64,000 nt of DNA from contig WTPW01000148.1 of the NCBI GenBank assembly GCA_009809945.1, positions 114,574 to 178,573 on the forward strand, written 5' to 3'. The notes under the pieces are model-generated. The model saw only the letters and a list, made by a program, of their open reading frames with translations, was not told the DNA's origin and did not search any database. Numbering within the stretch: the stretch's first letter is position 1; the number at the start of each line of letters is the position of its first letter. Below are positions 12,007 to 22,822 of this stretch, piece by piece. The translations under genes and the position numbers were made by a program. The DNA comes from Gigaspora margarita (taxonomy: Eukaryota; Glomeromycota; Glomeromycetes; Diversisporales; Gigasporaceae).

Positions 12007-12555
12007 TTAAGATGAACATGTGTAGGAAGGCGGGTTTGAGCCTACTACAGTTACAGAAGCAGCGTTACAGCATGCTTGTGGTGTTTGAATAGGACATGGT
12101 TGACCTTTAGGATTACAGCATCCAACTCCAGGGACTTCAGGGGAGAGCGTAGAACACAACCCAGAACAGCATAATTCCGGGTGACTACTATTACATGCTG
12201 CGCTTAGGGGTGCACATGTAGGCGATGGATTTTCTTCCTTAATAGGTTTATGTTATTGTTTTTTTTAATAGGTTTATGTTCTTGTATTTAAAAAGTTCAT
12301 GTTTTTGTTTTCTGAAAGGTTCATGTTTTTGTTTTTTAATAGGTTCATATTTTTTATAAGACCGTTTTTCTAGATCAGATGTTTCTTCAGAATTGCTGTA
12401 ATCTTCATCATTTTGAGGGCAATTAAAATTAGGGGCAGGCGCGGGTATGCAAATGGTGTCATTTGTTATATTGGAATCAACAATAAAAGTTTGATAACAA
12501 TAAATTGGAAAAAAGAATGAATAAAAATAATTTATTAAAAGCTTTTCATCCAGAA
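12007..12555 (-). pseudogene. Lysine-rich-repeat / cysteine-rich protein gene, frame-interrupted
   Basis: On the minus strand one frame (about 12555-12255) reads through NITNDTICIPAPAPNFNCP, an acidic stretch, a KR dibasic site and then eight-residue units of the type KHEPIKKQ / KHEPFRKQ. A second frame, ending at TAA 12007-12009, begins with HKPIKEENPSP, which continues the same repeat. It then carries a cysteine-rich region of about 70 residues with 12 cysteines, including three CC pairs (ELCCSG, VGCCNPKG, QACCNAA), a pattern typical of small secreted disulfide-rich proteins. Two one-base frame changes in A-rich repeat units (about 12245-12285) separate the halves. They may be true lesions, an unrecognised intron or sequencing errors. 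No signal peptide is visible, and the upstream end runs into the MITE at 12570-12893. Confidence 0.5.
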
Positions 12556-12569
12556 ATTCTATTAATATA

Positions 12570-12893
12570 CAGTCAGTCCTCCCAAAATGCAACCCCCTAA
12601 ATGCAACACCTCTCTAAATGCACGATAGAAGACTATCCCATAATGGGACTTATAGATAAATGCACTTTCTTTATTCTGCAATTGCACGCTCATTGTCTGG
12701 CCAACTTATAAAAACACCCTCCATAAATGCAACCACGTGATTATTGGCCAATCAAATTCATCATTTCTAGGCTACTAACACCATATTTATCACATGATAA
12801 TAGTAACATTGTGATTTTATTAGTGTTCTCTAATTGCCAACCCTCCCGCTCAAGAGCTGGTCCCGACAACGTGCATTGAGGGAGGTCTGACTG
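12570..12893. mobile_element. TA-flanked MITE (Tc1/mariner-pogo type), copy 1
   Basis: The left end is CAGTCAGTCCTCCC, and the right end CAGACCTCCC..AATGCA reads as its inverted match. TA occurs immediately outside both ends (12568-12569 and 12894-12895). The interior repeats AAATGCAA words. It is 324 bp and abuts the upstream side of the cysteine-rich gene remnant. Confidence 0.7.
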
Positions 12894-13089
12894 TATAATT
12901 TTTTTTTTGATCACAGATTTTTTTTCTTTTGCAACATTGATAAGCATATTATTAAGCAAGTATTTTTCCAAATATTTTCGACTCAGATGATACAAATTAT
13001 AAAAGATAACCAATGTGCAAATTATTTCAAAGCTCCAGCCATTTAAGTTGCTCAGACTTTTTTCAACTGTGCGATATTAAATACATATA

Positions 13090-13757
13090 CAGTCCAACCT
13101 CTATAAATGCAACGTGTACAGATGAGTCTTAAACGTTATTACACTAGAATATGCCATCACGATGACATATGAAATTGATCATCATCGGTATTCATTTAGT
13201 GCCGATTTTATGAGATCTCTGATCTCCCATACACAATCATGCGTATGTTCTGGATGATCCCGAGAAGGACATTCAGTCCCAAATGGATATCCTCCCATAT
13301 AGTATATTCTTGTTGATTAGTGTTTGAATTAAGATTAGATATTAGCAAGGTATACAGCAAGATCGTTCAAGGCAAGCTATTTATTAAAGCACGAATGATG
13401 GGTTTTTTATGCAGATTACCGATTTTTGGCAAAATGAACGTTGTTTTGAGTTTCCTGATCGTGTAACGTTATACCTGATCTTTAAATCTGATTGGCAGTC
13501 TGGACTAACCTGTCACACACATTTCGGACTTACTAATTAAAGGGGTTTTCATTTTAGAGAGAGTCAATTAAATAAGAGCTTTAAGTATAAGATTATCGGG
13601 ATTGTGCAACATAACTTGAATACTGAAATTTGAGGTAGCTTTATATAGAAAATTTTCTAAAAAATGTGCACTTGAGAATATAAAACGTGCAATTAGCAAT
13701 AACAGACAAGACAAAAACATGAATTTATGAGGTATTGCATTTATGGATGTCAGACTG
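13090..13757. mobile_element. TA-flanked MITE of the same family, copy 2
   Basis: CAGTCCAACCTCTATAAATG on the left and CATTTATGGATGTCAGACTG on the right are inverted matches, with TA outside each end (13088-13089 and 13758-13759). The length is 668 bp with no intact transposase. Both ends match copy 1 at the CAGTC..CC..AAATGCA positions. Confidence 0.55.
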
Positions 13758-13839
13758 TATATTAAAATATATTTTGAAGTTAGTAACACTAGTCAAATAA
13801 AAAAATTCGACATGTCCATTTGACATGTCACGTAATATG

Positions 13840-14307
13840 TTTTGTTAATGTTCGGTTCTGTTAGATTATTTATCCGGATTATCCGGATAATTACTTTATT
13901 TTCGGATAATTATCTATAGATAATCTTCATTAATATATATGATGAAACGGTGAAATGGTGAAATTGATCAAATGTTAAAACTTTCATTTATTATGGTTAT
14001 TATCTGATATACTGTATATGCATTTTTAATTCATCAATAAATATACGTCCACCATTTCAATTACTATTAAATGATATTATAACCATTCCATTCATATGAC
14101 ACTTTCTTTCCAAATCGACTCCATTTTCATAGAGATATGCAAAGTTATATGTTTCATTGATGTGCTAGTGAACCAAGTTGATCTTAAAAATTCGATTTGG
14201 CTAAGTTGACTTGAGTCGTCAGTTTTTAGCCGAAGTCGATTTTCTTTACATATAGCTTTGATCTATATAGTATATCGCCCATCCCAATGTATATGTGTGA
14301 AACTTGA
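13840..14307. repeat. TATCCGGATAAT motif cluster and flanking DNA
   Basis: Between 13863 and 13930 the word ATTATCCGGATAAT and variants recur. The same words occur in the inverted arms at 16090-16255 and 18373-18530, so this is probably the end of a related element. The remainder to 14307 holds nothing recognised. Confidence 0.4.
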
Positions 14308-14972
14308 TTTGAGACTAACTGAGTAGAGAAAAGATAGCATGAGAATCTCGTATTATTATAAAATTATCGTCTGTCACAAGTATCCTGTATATTTTTACTA
14401 ATCATTTTGTTCATGTGATGAGAAAATGATGTATACTTTTTTTAAAAATCGTCGCTATTTACAAATTACCAACTGTGAGAATATTTATACGATGTACGAA
14501 CTGTAAAAGTTTTATCGCTTGCTTGGTAAGCTTGAGTGTGTTTTAGTGATGCCTGGCAAAATGACGAAACCTGACGAAACCATAAGTTTCGTCATTGACG
14601 AAACTTGACGAAACTTATTTTCGTCAAGGCAAAATTAGTTTCGCCAGGTATCTATAGTGTGTATATGAATTTAACCTTTTAAAGGTATGTGTTTGTGAAT
14701 ATTTGTTACGTATTAGCGTAGCGGCTATAAATTGATGCTGCTAAATTTAGTAGAATAAATGCGAATTTTGGAAAATCAATATCGCCGATTTTATGAGCGT
14801 TGCTGTATTCTATCTCGTTATAGGTAATGTCAAGTGGATCAAAAATCAAGGTCTATATATACAATAATATAACGGCAATCAATATCAGCAATTAAGCGAC
14901 GACTATGAGAAAATAAATTGCAGAATCAGGTATCGCACTTTAAAAGTTAGACTAACAATTTTATGCGACACA
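14308..14972 (+). repeat. Direct tandem duplication, unit 1
   Basis: This unit, starting TTGAGACTAACTGAGTAGAG and ending ATTTTATGCGACACA, is repeated immediately downstream at 14975-15479 with high identity. It is longer because it contains a 113-bp MITE (14545-14657) and a ~28-base stretch absent from unit 2. No gene is recognised in either unit. Confidence 0.85.
14545..14657. mobile_element. 113-bp hAT-like MITE with a natural empty site
   Basis: The ends are AGTGATGCCTGGCAAAATGA and TTTCGCCAGGTATCTATAG. GACGAAAC/GTTTCGTC words repeat inside in both orientations. The flanks TGTGTTTT (14537-14544) and TGTGTATA (14658-14665) agree at 6 of 8 bases. The matching point in duplication unit 2 (near 15197-15215) lacks the element and has one copy of the flank, which confirms insertion after the tandem duplication or precise loss from one unit. 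Confidence 0.75.
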
Positions 14973-14974
14973 TT

Positions 14975-15479
14975 TTGAGACTAACTGAGTAGAGAAAAGA
15001 TAACATAAGTCTTGTATTATTATAAAATTATCGTCCATCACAAGTATCCTGTACATTTTTACTAATCATTTTGTTCATGTGATGAGAAAATGATGTACTG
15101 TATACTTTTTAATAATCGTCGCTATTTTCAAATTACCAACTGTGAGAATATTTATACGATGTACAAACTGTAAAAGTTTTGCCTGCTTGGTAAGCATGAA
15201 TGTGTATATGAATTTAACCTTTTAAAGGTATGTGTTTGTATAAAATTAATGCTGCTAAATTTAATAGAATAAATGCGAATTTTGGAAAATCAACATTGCC
15301 GATTTTATGAGCGTTGCTGTGTTCTATCTTGTTATAGGTTATGTCAAGTGGATCAAAAATCAAGGTCTATATATACAATGGTATAACGGCAATCAATACC
15401 AGCAATTAAGCGACGACTATGAGAAAATAAATTACAGAATCGCACTTTAAAAGTTAGACTAACAATTTTATGCGACACA
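14975..15479 (+). repeat. Direct tandem duplication, unit 2
   Basis: Second copy of the unit at 14308-14972, without the MITE. Differences are mainly C/T or G/A substitutions and small indels. Confidence 0.85.
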
Positions 15480-15697
15480 AAATGCAGGAGCAAGTGTTAC
15501 ACATCGGATGTGAAAATGTACATGAGAGATTTCTATGCTTCGTCATATGCATTTATCCATAAGATGCGTATGAACGCCATTTAATTTGCAATATAACCAT
15601 ACATATGAACAGTTCATACCAAATATGGAATATATAAATTTGTATTAGCATTTATCTCGAGTATAACATGTACCATTAAAGTTAGTGGAGCAACATA

Positions 15698-15851
15698 CTC
15701 CGGAGTAGAGTTAATACCTCTATCCGGATATAAATTTAAATCCGGATTTATTTATATCCGGATATAAAACCACTATGTCACGTTATATCACATGACATAG
15801 TATATATCCGGATATATATATCCGGATAGAGGTGTTAACTCTACTCCGGAG
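15698..15851. mobile_element. 154-bp fold-back MITE with TATCCGGATA motifs
   Basis: CTCCGGAGTAGAGTTAATAC at the left is inverted at the right (GTTAACTCTACTCCGGAG), and both arms continue into CCTCTATCCGGATATA. The centre repeats ATCCGGAT. GGAGCAAC words lie just outside. Confidence 0.6.
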
Positions 15852-15896
15852 CAACCCAGGCTATATCCTGTTTAAAGATAAAGTGGGTTGAGATCT

Positions 15897-16255
15897 CAAG
15901 AATTATATAATAGCCGGAGTAAAGTTATTACTTATAACCCGGGTTACTCCATATATAGAGTGATCTGGAACAAACCTGGGTTGCTCCGTACGGATTATCG
16001 TGCGTGAAATTAAAACTACCGTATCTACAATTTCGCAAGTATTTGATTTTATAGTTAAATTGTATGCACAATTTTGCGATAACAAAATTTATATTAGGTT
16101 TATCTAGTACGAAATATGTGTCTAATAATTAACAGATAATCTAGATCGTTATCCGGATAATAGAATTATGAAGGATATAGATAACAGATAATGATTTCTT
16201 TCAACAGATAATTATCTTTAGATAAACAGATTATTTAGATTCGAACACTACATTT
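15897..16255 (-). repeat. Left arm of a ~360-bp inverted repeat
   Basis: The arm is about 80% identical to the reverse complement of 18373-18733. It holds a 60-codon open frame on the minus strand (15903-16085) whose counterpart is open in the right arm (18542-18724). It also contains TATCCGGATAAT and GATAATCTAGAT words near its inner end. The pair brackets 2.1 kb that includes the small secreted protein gene. Confidence 0.7.
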
Positions 16256-16465
16256 TGTTATCCGCTGACAGATAATTTTTAAATTATTACTGCAGGTTAT
16301 TATTAAAAATCATTTTGGCGAGTGATATAAATCCAATAAGAAATTCGACATAGAAATTAAGGTTATAGGTTATAGAATTAATTTATTGCTTACTATATTT
16401 AAAATTTCATTCAGCCACATTTAATTAGTACATCAAAGCCGATTAAAATTTTAATTATCGAGTAT

Positions 16466-16636
16466 TTACTTTTTTTTTGCCTCTTTCACACGTGTTCGGA
16501 TTTCGCTGATCCAGAATAAACCAAATTTACGTCCATTTTGCCATGCCATTATATAAGGATCTGATCTATATTCTTTAAATTTAGAAAAATTAGTCCAAAT
16601 AAATATGTAATTATGGTACGTCAAATTTTTCATCAT
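16466..16636 (-). CDS. Short hypothetical protein or terminal exon
   Basis: A 56-residue frame starts at ATG 16636 and ends at TAA 16466-16468. It has protein-like composition: an aromatic-rich middle with PYIMAWQNGRKFGLFW and a basic tail ending VKEAKKK. An AG acceptor context (AAATTAG) lies just upstream in the same frame, so this could be the last exon of a longer gene. I found no convincing upstream exon. I do not recognise the family. It is divergent from the small secreted protein gene, with 226 bp between the starts. Being open without low complexity in such AT-rich DNA is the main support. Confidence 0.35.
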   Translation of the reverse strand: MMKNLTYHNYIFIWTNFSKFKEYRSDPYIMAWQNGRKFGLFWISEIRTRVKEAKKK

Positions 16637-16862
16637 GCCAAGGACCTAATTTAGACAGGACGTATTAACTGTGTATGCCTTATTAATTGGCTTTACAATA
16701 ATCCTTTCTCATAATTAGTTGCTTAATTGGTTTTACAATAATAATGTTAGTAATGGGAAGTACAACAGTTGGTGCTGCGCACGATAAATCACTTCATGGT
16801 ACATAACATGTGATTTGGAATTCTTGTAACTTTACTCCATCATAAATTGAATTACTTTTACC

Positions 16863-17100
16863 ATGAAGTTATTAAATATTATTTCACTTTTGGCAATCTT
16901 TTTGATTATCTATGGTAAGCGAATAATTGCTAATAATTCTTCAGATTGAAACTAGAATATATTAATTGACTCAATAATAACATTTAGTCAACACTCAAGA
17001 CATAGAGTGTGATTCTTCTTGTGACAATTGTTTAACGAAGTCTGAAGTAGTTGATAACAGCCTAAAATTTTATTGTTTACGGGGTTGTGACTGTAATTAA
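16863..17100 (+). CDS. Small secreted cysteine-rich protein, two exons
   Basis: Exon 1 is 16863-16914 and exon 2 is 16988-17100. The 73-bp intron has a GTAAGC donor, a TTTAG acceptor and a TTGACTC branch-like word. The 54-residue product starts MKLLNIISLLAIFLIIY, a short signal peptide with a long hydrophobic core. The mature part of about 36 residues has six cysteines at 25, 29, 32, 47, 51 and 53 (C-x3-C-x2-C-x14-C-x3-C-x-C). It is acidic at first and ends CLRGCDCN. The even cysteine number, exact splice phase and signal peptide support a real gene. AATAAA follows at about 17219. Such proteins in plant-associated fungi are often candidate effectors, but no function is shown here. The gene lies between the inverted arms 15897-16255 and 18373-18733. 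Confidence 0.7.
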
Positions 17101-17674
17101 ACAAAGTAAACATTTTTTTTACTTTTAAGCATAGACAATATGTACTTAAACATCTTCGAATTAATTACTCAAGACCTATCATAGTTTGACAAATATAATA
17201 TTTACATATTATACAATCAATAAAATCTATAACATTAAAATTAATTTTAGATAATTTAAATAACTTTACTTTCTCATAAATAATTATTCATCTTTATAAA
17301 GTACAAAGTACTTAACTATTTTGCAAATTTAAAAAATGCCTTGTTAATTGGAAACATTTTATAAAATAAAATTAAATTTTAATATATAGTATGACTTAAA
17401 TTGCCATCTAAAATTTATTCAGTGTATTTTTTTTTTTACAATAAACATTTAAGCTTTGTTCAACGAATTAATATGGTTGATATTCTTTGAATTGGTGATT
17501 ATTAATATATTGCATCTATCATTTTTAGTACAATTTTTTTTTTTCAAGCTTATAAAAAATTTTAAAAGTCATAATCCTGATAATTATCAAAAATTACTTA
17601 GCAAAATTTTTTTGTATCAGATAAGTATATAGTTTCAGCTGTGTTTACGCCGTAATACTAAAATATAGGGACAT
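17101..17674. other. Downstream AT-rich DNA
   Basis: Contains the probable AATAAA signal of the small secreted protein gene (about 17219-17224) and otherwise no recognised feature. Confidence 0.4.
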
Positions 17675-17823
17675 GGCATTTATTACGTAATATCCATATA
17701 CTATAGAGGCTTACCCTCCCCCTCCCCAGGTAATATATATATGAAATTTAGCCAATCAAATTAAACTAAGAGGTAAGATTTGTCTTGACCCCCATCCTTA
17801 AAATATTACGCAATAAATGTCAT
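17675..17823. mobile_element. 149-bp MITE
   Basis: TGGCATTTATTACGTAATAT at the left is inverted at the right as ATATTACGCAATAAATGTCA. The interior has a C-rich run (CTTACCCTCCCCCTCCCC) and no coding capacity. Confidence 0.55.
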
Positions 17824-18104
17824 TGCACTTACTAACCTTTTTTTTTTTTTTTTGCCAAAATTATATTGATTAATTCAACATTACCATTTTAATTCAGTTA
17901 AATGCCAATGATGGTGTTATCCGGCAATTTATGATCATGATTCGTAGGGAGTTATCGGCTGAGTTTTAATTTGAATACATGAAAAAATAACAGAAATTTC
18001 ATTCCAATAATATTGAATCGATTATTTTTTTATACTATTTATAACTCGTTTGTTCATTTATTAACAGTTAATAATTATATAATTTTATTTGAAATTTTAT
18101 ATTC

Positions 18105-18308
18105 ATAACACCATGTTATATTAACACCCTATTATGTAGCTAGGTTATGGTTGGTTATAGTTAGTCAGTTAGTTAGGTTGGGTTAGGATTAGGGTTAGGG
18201 CTAACTCAGAATTTATAGTAAAATTGTGTTGTTAGTAACACAACAGGGTCACCCTAGTAAAATTTTGAGATATTCAAATATAGGTGTTATATAACACAGT
18301 GTTATAAA
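18105..18308. mobile_element. 204-bp MITE with internal TTAGGG-like run
   Basis: TAACACCATGTTATATTAAC faces GGTGTTATATAACACAGTGTTA in inverted orientation. Inside, GGGTTAGGATTAGGGTTAGG resembles a degenerate telomere repeat. Confidence 0.5.
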
Positions 18309-18372
18309 TATAACTGTCCAATTTATTTTTATAAAATCATTATGAATTCGAACATTAAATGATTAAAAAAAA

Positions 18373-18733
18373 ACTAGTGTTTGGATCTAGATAATCTGTT
18401 TATCTAAAGATAATTATATGTTGAGAGAAATCATTATCTGTTATCTATATTTGTTCATAATCCATTATCCAGATAATGATCTAGATTATCTGTTAAGTAT
18501 TAGACATATATTTTGTACTAGATAACCCTATAATATAAATTTTGTGTATTGCGAGTTGTGTTAACAATTTAATTATTAAATCAACTACTTGTGAAATTAT
18601 AGATGTGCTAGTTTTAATTTCACACAAGATAATCAATATTGAGCAACCCAGGTTTGCTCCATATCACTCCATATATGGTGTAACCTGGGTTATAAGTAAT
18701 AACTTTACTCCAGTTATTATGTAATTCTTGAAC
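18373..18733 (+). repeat. Right arm of the ~360-bp inverted repeat
   Basis: Reverse-complement partner of 15897-16255. The 60-codon frame at 18542-18724 matches the one in the other arm in register, for example IEQPRFAPYHSIYGVTWVIS against TEQPRFVPDHSIYGVTRVIS. Whether this is coding or simply two copies of the same DNA cannot be told by eye. Confidence 0.7.
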
Positions 18734-18734
18734 T

Positions 18735-18920
18735 AATGATGCCTAATGAATGATAAAATAGTTTCATCTAGACAAATAATAAAACCGTTGCATTAGGCAG
18801 CTTCAATTAGATGAATGGCAAATGATAAAACTCATGATAAATAATGAAACTTATGATGAATGATAAAACTCATAATGAATGATGAAACTCATGATGAAAC
18901 TTGTAACAAAACTCTATGAA
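18735..18920. repeat. Irregular GATGAAACTCAT-type repeat
   Basis: Units like GATAAAACTCATGATGAA recur about seven times. TGCCTAATG/CATTAGGCA forms an inverted pair in the first half. Confidence 0.5.
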
Positions 18921-19285
18921 TATATATATTTATGGAAAAAAATAAATAAAAATAATACATGCAATTTTTGCTTTAGGAATCATTAATAATTGGTTAGTGT
19001 ATAAATGTCTTCTGGTGTTCTGAGGCTGCACATGCAGGTAAAAAACAAATAATCTATATCTAATATAATAGCAAGATTTTTTTTTGCTTATTTAACATAA
19101 AAAGCTCTCTTTTTAGATAAATTTATAATATGCATTTTTTACTTAGAAGATGAAACTAGTTGTCATAGTAAAATTTTGTGTTATTATAATTTTTTGTTTT
19201 TATCATTATCAGCTGTTTATATTATATAAAGATCTGAAGATCCTGCAATTTTTATTGATTCTGACCTAAATTTTGTAGATTATTT

Positions 19286-20282
19286 GCTAGTATCATTATC
19301 AAAAATTCACCCTATATAATCAGTACCAAAATTCTTTCAAGTTCATTTATGTTAGGTTAGGGTTAAGGTAAATGCATAGCCAGGATTTGGGTTTAGGTTA
19401 CTATATAGTAAAATCAGGGTTGGGCAACTGGACAATTGGACAATTGGAAATTTGTCCAGTGTCCAGTGTCCTAATTGTCCAGTGAAAAGCAATGGATTAA
19501 GAAAATAATCACTGGACAACAAAAATTAAAAAAAATTATAATTTTTAAAAATTTTAAACAAAAAAAATTAAATAAACTAGATAATTAACCAATTTTGTTA
19601 AAATTGATAACTTAAAAAACTTAATTTATTAAGCCTGTTCCTGCTATATAATATAATATTTATAATATTTTCAAGCCTGATATCTCTCAAAACCTGCTTA
19701 ACATGCATATTGCTTTGGGAGGTTAACATCATTTGAAATACTATCCTTTACAATTGCAAGCAAATTGGTTGCATATAGATATCTTATTTAGTTAAATACA
19801 GTATTATGTGGTCAACATATTTATTGCTTATTAATTTTTTCAAATGTACTGTATGCGCTAACAATAATTAAACTAAATTTTAAAATTAAATAAGAATAAA
19901 ATTAAATTAAATCAAAGGTATAGTGCATTATTATAAAATGTTAACTACATTTTTAAGAATTAGCTAGAGCAATCCTCTGGGAGTACTAGTTATCTGACCA
20001 GATATGTTGTGCTTTGACTAATTTATTTATTTATTGAATTTTTTTATAAATATATCACTGGACACTGGACATGCACTGGACATTACACTGGACAATTTGG
20101 AAACGTCCAGTGTCCAGTGAAAAAGCACTGGATATACAGCTTGCCCAACCCTGAGTAAAATTGATCAAAAAAACTTTTTTAGTTTGTTTTGAATTTTCTA
20201 ATCTTGTTACATTAAACCAAATCATGATCTTTTAATGATCAATAAACATATAAAGGTGAATTTTTGATAGCAATACTAGGAT
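19286..20282. mobile_element. Degenerate inverted-repeat element hosting a hAT element
   Basis: TATCAAAAATTCACC with flanking TAGTAT at 19290-19312 is inverted at about 20255-20282 (GGTGAATTTTTGATAGCAATA). The arms reach about 30-40 bases and are near 80% alike. The hAT element 19415-20153 fills most of the interior. Confidence 0.45.
19415..20153. mobile_element. 739-bp non-autonomous hAT element (GTCCAGTG family)
   Basis: The ends CAGGGTTGGGCAA and TTGCCCAACCCTG are inverted, with an exact 8-bp duplication AGTAAAAT at 19407-19414 and 20154-20161. Both ends carry dense CACTGGAC/GTCCAGTG repeats for about 100 bases. The AT-rich middle has no transposase. Confidence 0.85.
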
Positions 20283-20492
20283 CAGAAAATCTACAGACAT
20301 GTACAGATCATGTGATATTTCATCTTATAGACACATATCAAAATAAATAATTTTTAAATCAAAAATTAATATAGTAGAGCTTTTATACTAAAATAAAATC
20401 CTATATCTTTTTAATTAACCTTATTCTTCTGGTCTTTTCAGTTCTAATAATGGTTAGATTTTTAAAATATGCTTAATAGGTTTAGTAATATA

Positions 20493-20946
20493 CAGTTGAC
20501 TCTGGATATACTGAACCTGCTTATAACAAAATCAGGTTATAATAAACTTGATTTGGCAGAATAGATTTTTAAAATAAATTAGGCTGGTTATACAGAATTT
20601 AAATAGTAAATCTTCATATACTGCATCTGAATTTTTTTTAACTAGCCCAAGGTTATATATATATATTTTAATATAGCAAACTATTATATAATTTCACAGA
20701 TATACATGTTTATAAAGTAATGTAATCTGAAATATTCCAAAAAGGCAAGCAAAGTTGAGACAAAAGTTTGAGTATAATTTCAAAATTGTCTGAAGCCATT
20801 TTAATAAAGCTAGTTTTGTGAGAGATTTTATTGGTTAACTTTATATACTAAATTGTTCAGTATAGAGGAAGTAAATTATATAATGAACTTACTTTATACT
20901 GAACAAAATGGTCCAGAATATGCAGTTTGGTATATTCAGAGTTGAC
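20493..20946. mobile_element. TA-flanked MITE (Tc1/mariner-pogo type)
   Basis: CAGTTGACTCTGGATATAC on the left and GTATATTCAGAGTTGAC on the right are inverted, with TA at 20491-20492 and 20947-20948. The subterminal parts repeat TATACTGAAC and TTATAATAAACTTG words. 454 bp. Confidence 0.55.
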
Positions 20947-21013
20947 TACAGCTATTCAAAATTTGGATAGCATAAAAATTACAAAAACATTATCAAAAAC
21001 CTATCCCTTAATT

Positions 21014-21292
21014 CAGTGTTGTATGTTTTGGCTGTCCACAGCCTTTTTGACTTGTTTATGTCCAAAATTGTCCAAATATCCAAGAGTGTCCAAAGCTTGT
21101 CCAGGCTTTAATAATTAATAAAGATATCTAAAAAATATATAACTATATATTTTTTTAGATGCTAAACACATTTCAGTTAAAATTTAAATAAGTTATCTAA
21201 TAAAATTTTAAGTAATTTTACTTTATTTAATTGTCTAAAATTGTCCAAAATTGTCCAAATTCATTGTCCAAAGCTGTCCTGTAACAACACTG
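21014..21292. mobile_element. 279-bp hAT MITE (TTGTCCA family), copy 1
   Basis: The ends CAGTGTTGTA and TAACAACACTG are inverted, with an exact 8-bp duplication CCTTAATT (21006-21013 and 21293-21300). TGTCCAAAATTGTCCAAA repeats lie at both ends. Copy 2 at 30679-30957 has the same length and is about 90% identical. Confidence 0.9.
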
Positions 21293-21300
21293 CCTTAATT

Positions 21301-22184
21301 GTAAACCAATACAGACAAATCTGCTTGTGTTTTTGCACTATGTTTAGCTCTAATTTACTTTTTTAAAACATCAAAATAATTAAATAAAAGTTTGTACAAA
21401 TATATTTGAAATAAAAATTAAGCAAAAATAGATAATTTTTAAAAAATTTTTTTAAAAAATTTAATTACAATTTCTCTGTAATTTTATTTAGTTTTAGTTT
21501 TAGAACTATAGTTCTTAAGAGAATAAAATAATTTATATAAAGAATGACAATTTTTTTTAGAAAAATTATAGGCATTTCTTGCAGAATATATGTAAGTTAT
21601 TTATCTTTCACAACCAAATTTGCTTAAAGTAGAGTTAAGATTTGTATTAGAGCTTGGATTAATGATATATGTAGTAAAATTGCTCAATAAAAATTTTTTG
21701 TTAGGGCACTAAAGGTAGTTTTTTTATACAAATGTCAAAGAAATAAATGATTTTTGAAAAAAACAATAGTTTGTTTTGATCTTCGTAATCATGTTATATT
21801 ACTCTAACATGTGACTAAATTCTAACACATTATTGGGTAATTCACTAGAATATGCATCTTCCACAGGAGATGTCTAAAACTACCTATTTTTTTTGTTATA
21901 ATTTTAGTAATTTATTTTATAAAAATTATGGCTTATATTTGAAGTAAATTTTTTTCTATAAATGGAAATATATAAATTTAAAAAATTTAAAGAACTATTT
22001 TATAGTAAAAATTGCAAAACAAAAACTTTAAATTTTTATTATACCAAAGTTGTTTAATAAAAAAATTTTTATAATAAAATTAATTAAACAGAATTAATAT
22101 GATATTTTTTAGGGAACCTGTATTTTACACCTAATTTGGTATTTTTACACCCCTATATAGATTATCTTTTTTAAAAAATTTAGT
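21301..22184. other. CpG-poor AT-rich DNA
   Basis: No gene. A weak inverted pair (AAAGGTAGTTTTTTTATACA near 21713 and AAAACTACCT near 21880) may mark a decayed MITE. Confidence 0.35.
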
Positions 22185-22822
22185 TGAAAGTAGCTTGATA
22201 TCTATCCAATCAAATTTGATGGTTTTTTTATTTGAATTCTACAGAATAGTAAAATTCAAATAAAAATTTACCAAAATTGGTTAGGTAGGTGCTGAGATAC
22301 CTTTAATCAAAGTTATATAAACCTTTGCTGCAGCTAATATTTTTGATAGATATTTAAGTTTTTTTAAATCTTTGATTGAAGGAATCTTAGCACCCACCTG
22401 ACAAATATCAATAAATTTTCTTTTATTTGAATTCTACAGAACTGTAAAATTAAAGTAAAAAAATTCATCAAAATAGGTAAGATAGGTGCTAAGATACTTT
22501 GATCAAAGTTATATAACCTGCTATAGCTAATTTTTTGATAGACATTTAAATTTTTTAAATCTTTGATCAAAGGTATCTCAGCATCTATCTGACTATTGTA
22601 AACAGGTTTTTGATACAGCTTATATTTGATAGATATTTTATAATTTTTAAACTTTAATTGAAGATATCTTGATACCCATCTAATCAATTTGATCAATTTA
22701 ATTCTATTGCTTTCTATAATTAAATCAAAAAAAGATAATTGAATTTGGTCAGGTGGGTGTCAAGTTATCTTTAATCAAAATTCAAAAAACATAAGAAAAA
22801 ACTAAACTATTTACATGGATGC

